A stretch of 40,020 nt of DNA from Ruminococcus sp. Its GTDB lineage: Bacteria > Bacillota > Clostridia > Oscillospirales > Ruminococcaceae. A model generated the notes under the pieces. It made no database searches. It worked only from the letters and a program-made list of their open reading frames with translations, and was not told the DNA's origin. Shown here one piece after another: positions 8,485 to 15,786 of the stretch. The position numbers were made by a program, and so were the translations under genes. The stretch's first letter is position 1. Every line of letters begins with the position of its first letter. Location of the stretch: positions 1-40,020 of the forward strand of contig SVNU01000009.1 of assembly GCA_015066715.1 (NCBI GenBank), written 5' to 3'.

Positions 8485-9612
8485 TTATGCTTTCTCAAAT
8501 GAAAATTTGTCTGCGATTTCCATAAGCTCCTGTTCCATTTGGGCTTCGGCATTGAATAAATAACCGGAGCATGTATTTTCAAATTTAGCCTTTAGTTGCT
8601 CGGCTTTAAGAGAATCATTTTCGCATAACAGAGCATAGGCATATCTTGTTCTTAGAAAAAACAGCTCGCTGGAATGGGCAGCCATATATTTAATCTGTTC
8701 TTCTGTCATGTATTTTAAAATTTCTTCGCTGTTCCCGTTTAGGATTTCGCAATATATTTTATTACTGATAAGCTGGCGCTGATAATGCTCTGTTGTGATA
8801 CAATCAGCTTCAAGAAGCATCTCTGCTGTTTCAGAAGCTTTATCAAAGCTGTGGCAGTCCATATATCTGCTGCAGACAAAAACTGCATTTGAGGCTATAT
8901 GCGCATTATCTGTTAATGCTATGTCAGGCATTTCAAACCATGCATTTGGCATATTCTTAAGCCTTACACCGTCTGCAAGTTCTTTATATATTCTTGTTGT
9001 AATGTCATAGCAGCGGAGTGCGTCCGGATTTTTTCTTACAAGACATGCTGACTGAATTGAATTATAACCATAACCAAATGGAAGAAGCTGGGTAATTGCA
9101 AAATAAAGACCAACAACCGCTGTTACAAGCATTAAAATGGGAACGAAGGGAATGTTATAGCTTAATATAAAAAAGAGCAGAAAAAAACCGACAGAAAGAA
9201 TATTGGCAATTGCTCCTCCAAGTATGTAAGGTATTACAAGATGCTTGCCGTCATTCGTTTTAGGCGGAAGCATAAAGAGTACTATTTGTTTTTTTATCCC
9301 TGATTTGCTTTTGAATCTGATTTTTCCGTTTTCCTTGGTCAATATCAGATTGTACAGCTTTAATGAACAAAAAGTATAGCCGCACAGATGACCGAATACA
9401 AAAAAGCCGAATATCTGAATAATACGCTGAATAAACCATGCAGTCATAAAAAATAAAACAGAGAAAGCAATTGTAAAAATACCGGGAATATTTTGATTGA
9501 AAAACGATAAATTTTCATTGAATTTAAAGCTTAGAAAAAGGCAAAAACCCCCTGTTATTACAAAAACAACCAGTGGCGTCCAGCCGGAAGAAGCTTTTTT
9601 TGATTTGCTCAT
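8485..9612 (-). CDS. M50-like membrane protein lacking metal-binding motifs (pseudoprotease)
   Basis: A 375-residue paralogue of the neighbouring M50-like protein. The architecture is the same: four to five hydrophobic helices in the first 200 residues, then a helical TPR-like C-terminal half ending in a very similar AEAQxEQELM motif. Where the neighbour has HEAGH, this protein has QIFGF (66-70), so both His ligands and the catalytic Glu are gone. The second metal site (NDG in the neighbour) reads YNSIQ. It should therefore be catalytically inactive. The start overlaps the upstream stop (ATGA), with AAAGGAG 6 nt before it, so the pair is translated together. It may modulate or anchor its active partner; that is inference. 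Confidence 0.78.
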   Translation of the reverse strand: MSKSKKASSGWTPLVVFVITGGFCLFLSFKFNENLSFFNQNIPGIFTIAFSVLFFMTAWFIQRIIQIFGFFVFGHLCGYTFCSLKLYNLILTKENGKIRFKSKSGIKKQIVLFMLPPKTNDGKHLVIPYILGGAIANILSVGFFLLFFILSYNIPFVPILMLVTAVVGLYFAITQLLPFGYGYNSIQSACLVRKNPDALRCYDITTRIYKELADGVRLKNMPNAWFEMPDIALTDNAHIASNAVFVCSRYMDCHSFDKASETAEMLLEADCITTEHYQRQLISNKIYCEILNGNSEEILKYMTEEQIKYMAAHSSELFFLRTRYAYALLCENDSLKAEQLKAKFENTCSGYLFNAEAQMEQELMEIADKFSFEKA

Positions 9613-10760
9613 GTTGTACTCCTTTGATTTTCTGAAATATTCTGCACAATTTTCATAAGTTCCTGTTCCGTCTGAGCTTCACCCGAATAAGGATAGGAGG
9701 CAAGGCGTTTTTCAAAGCGAGTCTTTACTTTCTGCGCACTTATTATATCCTTTTTGCATAAAAGCAGATATGCATATTCTGTACGCATAACAGACGGGAA
9801 ATCCTTCATAGCCTTCATCAGCTTTGTCTGCTTTTTATCCATAAGCCGAACGGCTTCGTCGTTGTTTCCGTTTAAAAGCTCGCAGTATATTTTGTCGCAT
9901 ACAAGAAGCTGACGGTGAATTTCAATAAGTGCACAATCAGAGTCTGTAAGCTTTGTCATGGCTGTGTTTGCATTTTCAAAGTCATGAGCATCCATCATAC
10001 GATTACAGCAGAATACCGCAACAGCTGCAACCATACTGTTTGACAGCTGCTCCGGCTGTGGATATTCAAACCACTCCTCCGGCATGTCCTTCAGGCGCAT
10101 ACCATCTGCCTGAGCGTCATGGATTTTCAGCTGAAGCCAGAATGCCTTCATTGAGTTCGTGTTGCGGGAAATTGAAAATGCATTATGACCATCATTATTT
10201 ATAGTTCCCATAGTCATAGGGACACCATTTATAAGCGCAGTAAAAAATCCGATGACGGAAATTATAAGCATGAGCGAGGAGAGAATGTTAAAACCCTTGA
10301 GCAGCAGATAAAGAACAAGAAACAGTGCAGATGCAATAATATTCATCAGTACGCCGCCAAGGTTATAGGCGATGACAGGGAATCTGCCGTCTTTCATATC
10401 AGGGGGCGACATAAGGCACTGTCCGCCCGTACCTGCAAGTGAATACTTTTTGAATCTTATTCTGCCGTTATTCTTAATCCATGTAAGGCTGAATATTCTG
10501 AATGAACGGAATTTGTATCCCGATAAAAGCCCGAAAACAAGGTGACCTGCTTCATGAACGATAAGCTGAAAATAAGTTCCGATGATAATAATGACAAGTG
10601 CAAAAGCTATTTTGTACAGAGAATCAGGAAATGAATTCATATCATCCGGAAAAACTATATATTCCATTGATATAAAGCCGGCTGCTGCACCTATTGAGAA
10701 GCTTAAAATCCACTGAATAAGTCTGCCAGCTGAAAACTTCTTCTTTTTCTGTTCTTTCAT
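9609..10760 (-). CDS. M50-family (site-2-protease-like) membrane metallopeptidase with TPR-like tail
   Basis: A 383-residue membrane protein with the zinc-protease motif HEAGH (69-73) inside a hydrophobic helix and a second ligand motif NNDGH (Asp190) after a short NGVP segment, the order expected for M50 intramembrane proteases. About five hydrophobic segments fill residues 14-180. Residues 210-383 are helical and repeat-like, resembling TPR. The start at 10760 is preferred because GGAGG is 5 nt upstream; an ATG at 10772 contains that site within its own codons. A perfect promoter precedes it. There is no PDZ domain and no adjacent sigma/anti-sigma gene, so the substrate is unknown. Confidence 0.82.
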   Translation of the reverse strand: MKEQKKKKFSAGRLIQWILSFSIGAAAGFISMEYIVFPDDMNSFPDSLYKIAFALVIIIIGTYFQLIVHEAGHLVFGLLSGYKFRSFRIFSLTWIKNNGRIRFKKYSLAGTGGQCLMSPPDMKDGRFPVIAYNLGGVLMNIIASALFLVLYLLLKGFNILSSLMLIISVIGFFTALINGVPMTMGTINNDGHNAFSISRNTNSMKAFWLQLKIHDAQADGMRLKDMPEEWFEYPQPEQLSNSMVAAVAVFCCNRMMDAHDFENANTAMTKLTDSDCALIEIHRQLLVCDKIYCELLNGNNDEAVRLMDKKQTKLMKAMKDFPSVMRTEYAYLLLCKKDIISAQKVKTRFEKRLASYPYSGEAQTEQELMKIVQNISENQRSTT

Positions 10761-10790
10761 ATTGTCCTCCATTATGTTTTATTTGATAAA

Positions 10791-10819
10791 ATTATAACAC
10801 AATGGTCAGGCATTGTCAA
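10791..10819 (-). promoter_or_regulatory. Promoter of the M50-like gene pair
   Basis: Minus-strand TTGACA (10814-10819), 17-bp spacer, TATAAT (10791-10796). This is a consensus housekeeping promoter, about 30 bp ahead of the start codon of the protease gene. Confidence 0.85.
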
Positions 10820-10827
10820 TATAAGGA

Positions 10828-11790
10828 TTATTGAGATATTTTTATTTTATATGAGAATTCAAGTATTGGAATTATTTCCTCCCATTCCATATTTTTGCAT
10901 AAACCCGCAGACCTTATTGTTTTTTCAAGTCCGAAAAGGTCAGCTTTCATACCAATGACGGTTTTGGCGATTGTGCGGGAGCAAAGGGATGAAACTGCTT
11001 TTGAAACCACGGTTTTTTCCTTTTCGGGATTTGAGGTGTTACCCTCGGAATTTCCATTGATTTTGATTTCGGTTGTGATTTTTATTTTATCTTCTGATTT
11101 TTCTGCTTTTATTACAGTGCTGCTTTTTCTTATATAAAAATCGGAACGGCTGTTATCATATTCTATTGGCATATATATGTCATTGACGTTGCCGCACAGC
11201 CAGCAGAGTCCTCTGGATTCGTCCTCTGAAAGAGTACCGATAAGCTCATTGGGTGTTATAACTGCCATAGTAAGTGTGTCATTTTTATTGGTGGGAACAG
11301 CGGCTTTTTCGTCGCCCTCAAGCAGGTCGTTTAAAACATCACTTATGGTTTGCGGCATAATAACTCCGTTTCTGCCATTGCTTCTGATAAGCTCTGAAAG
11401 TCTGCCGCCGTTTGAGTCGATATAGTCTGCGGCATTTTCGGCAACACACAGAACATAACAGGATGGTGAAATACGGTTGTTTGAAAGGAGTGCCAGAAGA
11501 TTGTTGCCGATATTGGCAGGACTTGATGCGAAAACTTCAAGATGTCCCGAAAAAAGATTTTTACTCTGGGTGTTTTCGCAGTCTCCGATTGCAGAGAGAA
11601 GTGTTTGTCCCTTTCCGGAGACAACATCCTTGTCGTTGCCGAAGGTGCGCAGCGATACTGACAGTTCAGATGCACCAAAATCTGCGCCAAGTTCCTTTAT
11701 AAACGCTTTGTTGCGCACGTCAGAACTGCTGCTGCATCCGCTAAGCATTATCAGAAGCGGTATAAGATATAATATCTTTTTTATTTTCAT
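10828..11790 (-). CDS. gerAC: Spore germination lipoprotein, Ger(x)C family
   Basis: C subunit of a germinant receptor, a lipoprotein expected on the outer face of the spore inner membrane. The N terminus is a lipoprotein signal with lipobox LSGC (Cys19). The remainder has the weakly conserved GerAC pattern: KELGADFG, a GHLEVF segment near residue 83 (compare the family GHxxxxxxS region) and a C-terminal SSLCSRTIAKTVIGMKADLFGL helix region, cited here in part. At 320 residues it is shorter than the B. subtilis protein (about 370). Its start lies 50 nt inside the end of gerAB, with GGAGGAAAAATC ahead of ATG, so the overlap looks real. Confidence 0.85.
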   Translation of the reverse strand: MKIKKILYLIPLLIMLSGCSSSSDVRNKAFIKELGADFGASELSVSLRTFGNDKDVVSGKGQTLLSAIGDCENTQSKNLFSGHLEVFASSPANIGNNLLALLSNNRISPSCYVLCVAENAADYIDSNGGRLSELIRSNGRNGVIMPQTISDVLNDLLEGDEKAAVPTNKNDTLTMAVITPNELIGTLSEDESRGLCWLCGNVNDIYMPIEYDNSRSDFYIRKSSTVIKAEKSEDKIKITTEIKINGNSEGNTSNPEKEKTVVSKAVSSLCSRTIAKTVIGMKADLFGLEKTIRSAGLCKNMEWEEIIPILEFSYKIKISQ

Positions 11791-12781
11791 GATTTTTCCT
11801 CCTGATATACATTATAACCGGAATAATTACAGCAAGAAGCAGTATGAATCCGCCTGTTATCGGAGCTGTATTAATCTTCAGAGAGTTTAAAGCGGCTGAA
11901 ATGCCAAGCATTAATACAGCTGTGATTAATGATTTGTATTTTAAGTCGGGCAAAAGCTCACTTATTATAATTGTACACAGAATAATCTGTACAGTAACCG
12001 TTACAACGCACAGAAGTGTAAACAATATCATATACACAGCATCGGCACGCTGTATGCTCATCGGCTGTGAAAATGCTCCTGCCGAGAAAAACGGAAAATC
12101 GGATATGCCGATGATTTTTCCGAGAACTGTTATTTCGATGGCGGCAATAAGCTCAGTGAGAACAAGCTTTCCTATAAAAAATGATGTTAGTGCTTTTTTT
12201 CTGCCCTTTGGAACAAGCTCAAGCAGTATAAACATCATGACAAGCTCGCCGCTGTGGCAGAAGTCACGCACTGCCGCTTTTATAACACGGCTGAAATCGG
12301 CGTCCGGAACAAAATTTGAGAGCTCTGCCTTGGGATATGCGCCTATAAGCATTATGATAAGTGACAGTATAATCATTCCCAGCACTATGCCTGAGGCTCG
12401 TGAAAGTGCCTTTATGCCAAGTGAAGCGGTATAGACGCATATTGCTGCAAGTATCAGTGCTCCCGAAAAGCTGCTGTCTATAGGGAAGTAGACACTTTTG
12501 GTAACCTCCCACAGATTGCTGAATGATATTGCTCCCCACAGAATAAAGAATACTATATATAGTATCTTTCCGAATTTTCCGAAAAGCAATTCTTTCTTTA
12601 ACGAAAATGAATTATCCTTATAAAGTAAAAGTATCGGAACTGCTGCAAGCAGCTGCAGTCCTATGGAAACAGCAGCGCCTGCCATAGCATTTGCGTCGGA
12701 CAGGTCGGTCATACATATAACCGAAAAGGTTCGTATTGAAATAAGCAGCGCGAAAAGCTGGCTGCTTTTAATTTTGTTCAT
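11741..12781 (-). CDS. gerAB: Spore germination permease, GerAB family
   Basis: B subunit of a germinant receptor, an APC-superfamily transporter-like protein that binds the germinant (usually an amino acid) in the inner membrane of the spore. The 346-residue chain has about ten hydrophobic helices and begins KIKSSQLFALLISIRTFS, similar to the family N terminus. GerAB features include the ELVMMFILLELVPKGRKK region and FFSAGAFSQPMSIQRADA near the middle, cited in part. Its start overlaps gerAA by 14 nt with GGAGGAG 4 nt before ATG, and its end overlaps gerAC by 50 nt. This gives a tightly coupled A-B-C operon. Confidence 0.88.
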   Translation of the reverse strand: MNKIKSSQLFALLISIRTFSVICMTDLSDANAMAGAAVSIGLQLLAAVPILLLYKDNSFSLKKELLFGKFGKILYIVFFILWGAISFSNLWEVTKSVYFPIDSSFSGALILAAICVYTASLGIKALSRASGIVLGMIILSLIIMLIGAYPKAELSNFVPDADFSRVIKAAVRDFCHSGELVMMFILLELVPKGRKKALTSFFIGKLVLTELIAAIEITVLGKIIGISDFPFFSAGAFSQPMSIQRADAVYMILFTLLCVVTVTVQIILCTIIISELLPDLKYKSLITAVLMLGISAALNSLKINTAPITGGFILLLAVIIPVIMYIRRKNHENKKDIISYTASDNA

Positions 12782-14231
12782 GAAACTCCTCCACTGTAAA
12801 ACCGGAATTCTGCATTTTTCGGAATCCGGTTCTTATAATAGTATCGCCAAGCGCTTTTTTTGAAAACGGCGAAAAGGGGGCAGTATATGGAAAACCGTAG
12901 TCCTCGGTAGAGCAGATATTAAAGAGTACGACAGCAGAGCACAGACTTATTCCAAAAAGTCCCCATATTCCGCCGCATATTACAAATATAATTCTCAGCA
13001 CCGATACACTCTGAGAAAGCCCCGGCATAACAAAACCGCTTATTACCGATATTGCTGCCACGGTGAGCAGCGGTGTACTTATAAGTCCGGATTTAACGGC
13101 GCAGTCCCCGATTATAATACCGGCAACAATGCTTACTGCGCCGCCCACAATTTTCGGAAGCCTTATTCCCGCCTCCTTGATGATTTCATACATCAGAAGC
13201 ACTCCGACAGTTTCGGCAGTTATTGAAAAGGGAGCATTTTTTTCTGCGTCCGCAAGAATCATAAGCAGTGTGCTGTTGAGCATTTCCGGATGATGTACTG
13301 CAATTGCAACATAAAGAGCAGGCAGCAGCAGCGCAAGAAAGAATGCGGCATATTTCAGCCATCTTATAAATGTGCCGAAATATGGTTTGAAATTATAATC
13401 ATCAAGCGTCTGAAAGTTATCACTCACAAGCTTTGGGATATAAATCGCATATGGATTTCCGTCAATAAGTACCGCAACACGTCCTTCAATAAGCTTTGCA
13501 CATAAAACATCAGGGCGCTCGGTCATACCTACAGATGAAAAGATACTTTTCTTTTTCGGCTCGAGAAAAGGCTTTATATAGCCTGTTGACAAAACAGATT
13601 CAAGCTTCACATCTTTTAGGGATTTGGAAATCCGGTCGATAAGCTCCGGCGGCACACGGTCTGACATATAGCAGATGCATATATCTGTCTGACTTGAGTC
13701 GCCGATTACCGTAAGCTTCTGAACATAAGACGGTGATTTCATGCGTCGTCTTATCAGGGACATGTTTGTGCGTAGAGTTTCGGTAAACCCGTCGTGAGCA
13801 CCTGTAAGATTGTTTTCACCCGAAGGCTCGCTGACGCTTCTTCGGTCAAACCCCTGTGCACCAAAGGCAAGAACATAGTCTGCGCCATCGGCGGCAAGTA
13901 CAATAAATCCGGAATTCAGAAGCCGGAACATGTCCCCGTAGTTGTCTGCAATGGGGCGGTCAATAGAAAGCATCATATTTGAGTTTATATGCTGCAAAAG
14001 TCCCTTCGGACTTATATTCTCAATTTCGATTTCCATGAGAGGATGCAATACAAGCTGGGTGAGTACTGCTGTTGAAACAAGACCCTCGCAGCATAACAGA
14101 CAGCATGGCACACCACTTATCATAATTTTGTTTACAAGCAGCTCGGAGGTTTCCTTTGAAATATCTTTGATTTTCGATATGTTCTCCTGAAGCTCCGGTA
14201 TAATTGAAACGGAGTGTAAATGAGTTTTCAT
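12768..14231 (-). CDS. gerAA: Spore germination protein, GerAA family
   Basis: A subunit of a germinant receptor. Of its 487 residues, the N-terminal soluble half (about 1-290) holds the family hallmark SVSEPSGENN and GFTETLRTNMSLIRRR, and PFLEPKKKSIFSSVGMTERPD in parts. The C-terminal half has four to five membrane helices, with LLPALYVAI and FPYTAPFSPF near the end, as in family members. The start has AAGGAGATGAAATT before ATG. The gerAA-gerAB-gerAC order matches the classical gerA operon. This implies the organism, or its ancestor, makes spores. Confidence 0.92.
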   Translation of the reverse strand: MKTHLHSVSIIPELQENISKIKDISKETSELLVNKIMISGVPCCLLCCEGLVSTAVLTQLVLHPLMEIEIENISPKGLLQHINSNMMLSIDRPIADNYGDMFRLLNSGFIVLAADGADYVLAFGAQGFDRRSVSEPSGENNLTGAHDGFTETLRTNMSLIRRRMKSPSYVQKLTVIGDSSQTDICICYMSDRVPPELIDRISKSLKDVKLESVLSTGYIKPFLEPKKKSIFSSVGMTERPDVLCAKLIEGRVAVLIDGNPYAIYIPKLVSDNFQTLDDYNFKPYFGTFIRWLKYAAFFLALLLPALYVAIAVHHPEMLNSTLLMILADAEKNAPFSITAETVGVLLMYEIIKEAGIRLPKIVGGAVSIVAGIIIGDCAVKSGLISTPLLTVAAISVISGFVMPGLSQSVSVLRIIFVICGGIWGLFGISLCSAVVLFNICSTEDYGFPYTAPFSPFSKKALGDTIIRTGFRKMQNSGFTVEEFHEQN

Positions 14232-14259
14232 AATTTCATCTCCTTGATTTTCTCTTAGT

Positions 14260-14290
14260 TATTATTGACAAGCTGTTTCAGAATAATTCA
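14260..14290 (-). promoter_or_regulatory. Possible forespore (sigma-G-like) promoter of the ger operon
   Basis: Minus-strand TGAATT (14285-14290), 18-bp spacer, AATAATA (14260-14266). Established sigma-G sites look like TGAATA with 17-18 bp and CATACTA; ger operons in B. subtilis use sigma-G. The match is partial, so this is tentative. It lies about 30 bp before the gerAA start. Confidence 0.35.
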
Positions 14291-14411
14291 AAAAACGGAA
14301 GAAAAAAACAGTTTAAACAGATTTAATAAGCAAGAATAGTTAAAAAAACGTCTTAAAATAAAAAAACTCTATAAGTTTTTTACAAAATAAAAAAAATAAC
14401 TCAAAAAAGAC

Positions 14412-14440
14412 TTTACATATTGGGGGAGTTGAGTTATAAT
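14412..14440 (+). promoter_or_regulatory. Distal promoter-like site upstream of scaC
   Basis: TTTACA (14412-14417), 17-bp spacer, TATAAT (14435-14440). Transcription from here would give a leader of about 365 nt ahead of scaC. Confidence 0.55.
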
Positions 14441-14486
14441 AGTACAAGTTTAAGAAATATTTTTCTTTGCTGTAAGAAGTTATCTA

Positions 14487-14515
14487 TTGACTTTTCTTGA
14501 AACATGGATTATAAT
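14487..14515 (+). promoter_or_regulatory. Middle promoter-like site upstream of scaC
   Basis: TTGACT (14487-14492), 17-bp spacer, TATAAT (14510-14515). It has the same hexamers and spacing as the proximal site at 14663, which suggests stacked promoters for the cluster. Confidence 0.65.
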
Positions 14516-14662
14516 ATAAATATGGGCGTATGAAATGACAGTTTTAAGTAGCTGAAAATTTCAGAAAATTTTATCAATCCTATTGACAAATGTTATATTC
14601 ATTATATTCACCAATTCAAGGCATTTTGTTTTAGAAAATTATACAAAAAAGTCTGAAATCTA

Positions 14663-14691
14663 TTGACTTTATTAGTCTCTTAAATTATAAT
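14663..14691 (+). promoter_or_regulatory. Proximal promoter of scaC
   Basis: TTGACT (14663-14668), 17-bp spacer, TATAAT (14686-14691). The start site would be near 14698, leaving a leader of about 114 nt before the scaC start codon. Confidence 0.72.
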
Positions 14692-14811
14692 TGTAGTGTA
14701 AAACAATAAAATTGCTTTTATGGTGTTCAACGTATAATCAAAGAGATGGACAGAGCAAGAATCTCTTTATTATATTATTTATGTTTTAATCAGAAAAGGA
14801 GGAAAATACAA

Positions 14812-15681
14812 ATGAAAGCAAAGAAAATTTTAGCAGGAGCATGTGCATCAGTTATGCTTGCAATGACTACTGCAACAGCTGTATCAGCAGCAGAAAGTGT
14901 AAAGGTGACAGTTGGAAATGCAGAAGCAAAGGCAGGAGGCACATTTTCAGTAACTCTTGACCTCGCAGATATTCCGGCAGCAGGTATCAATGCATGTGAT
15001 TTCGGAATTGAGTACGATGCTTCAGCTCTTACAATCACAAATGTTACTGCAGGTGCACTTGCCAAGGATGATACAGCATCACTTGAAGGTGTAGATGCAT
15101 TCGATGCAAACATTGAAGATGGTCTTGTAAGTGTTATTTATGGATTGGGAACAACTGATTCAGCAAACTACATGACAGGTTCAGGCACATTCCTTACACT
15201 TGAAGGTACAGTAAGCACTACAGCAGCAGCAGGTACATATGACCTCAAGGTTGTGGCTGTTGACAGACTTGAAACTCCATCAGGTACAGCAACAAATGCT
15301 GATATTATCTTTGGTAACCTTGGAGAAGATAATGTAACATATACTGTTTACTCACCAACAATTACAGATGGTTATGTAAAGGTTATTGATGGTGAAGAAC
15401 CATCAGAAACAACAGAAGCAACAGAAGCACCAACAGGTTCATCTGAAGAAAAGCCAACAGTTGACCCAGATAAGGTTACAATGCGTGGTGACGTTACTTG
15501 TGACGGCGAAGTAGGTCTTGCAGACGTAGCAGCTCTTGCAAAGTGGGTTGCAGCTTCACAGCTTTATCCGCTTACTGAAGCAGGTCTTGCAAACGGTGAA
15601 ATAACAGACGACAGCATTGTAGACGCAGCAGACTTAAGTAAGCTTATCGAATTCACAGTAAAGGCGATCAAGGTATTATAA
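14812..15681 (+). CDS. scaC: Adaptor scaffoldin: one cohesin plus one dockerin (ScaC-like)
   Basis: A secreted 289-residue protein. Order: signal peptide (about 1-27, ending AVSAAE), one cohesin (about 29-195: VKVTVGNAEAKAGGTFSVTL start, FGIEYD core strand, TDGYVKVI end), a Thr/Glu-rich linker (about 200-222), and a C-terminal dockerin (224-289) with Ca-binding repeats GDVTCDGEVGLAD and a weaker NGEITDDSIVDAAD. The start is the ATG preceded by AAAGGAGG; an in-frame ATG at 14746 has no ribosome site. In R. flavefaciens, ScaC is a protein of this size and layout that docks on the scaffoldin and offers a different cohesin, so it alters which enzymes bind. Here it is first in a cluster with a larger scaffoldin and an anchor, as in that species. 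Confidence 0.9.
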   Translation: MKAKKILAGACASVMLAMTTATAVSAAESVKVTVGNAEAKAGGTFSVTLDLADIPAAGINACDFGIEYDASALTITNVTAGALAKDDTASLEGVDAFDANIEDGLVSVIYGLGTTDSANYMTGSGTFLTLEGTVSTTAAAGTYDLKVVAVDRLETPSGTATNADIIFGNLGEDNVTYTVYSPTITDGYVKVIDGEEPSETTEATEAPTGSSEEKPTVDPDKVTMRGDVTCDGEVGLADVAALAKWVAASQLYPLTEAGLANGEITDDSIVDAADLSKLIEFTVKAIKVL

Positions 15682-15697
15682 TTGCTGTTTGAATGTA

Positions 15698-15717
15698 TTT
15701 AAGCCGGAAGGCTTAAA
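15698..15717 (+). other. Intercistronic hairpin scaC-scaB
   Basis: An 8-bp stem (TTTAAGCC with GGCTTAAA) with a GGAA tetraloop follows 16 bp after the scaC stop. Only ATAAAG follows, so there is no real U-tract. It could be a weak attenuator or an RNA end stabiliser that sets the ratio of adaptor to scaffoldin. Confidence 0.45.
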
Positions 15718-15786
15718 ATAAAGTGGGGGATTACCCAAGTAATAAAACAAAGCTCATAATGAAATGAGTAGAAAGGAAAAAAAGTA

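Larger units (their letters stand above)
14232..14811. other. Long AT-rich spacer between ger operon and scaffoldin cluster
   Basis: This 580-bp stretch has no credible gene. It holds the possible ger promoter at its left end and at least three sigma-A-like promoters facing right, listed separately. The last is about 120 bp before scaC. Four TTGAC(T/A) or TTTACA boxes recur at roughly 75-95 bp intervals (14412, 14487, 14583, 14663). The 14583 copy has no -10 at good spacing. Confidence 0.7.

Noticed and set aside
14746-14811. Upstream ATG for scaC
   Set aside because: It would put 22 charged residues before a perfect signal peptide and has no ribosome site; AAAGGAGG marks 14812.
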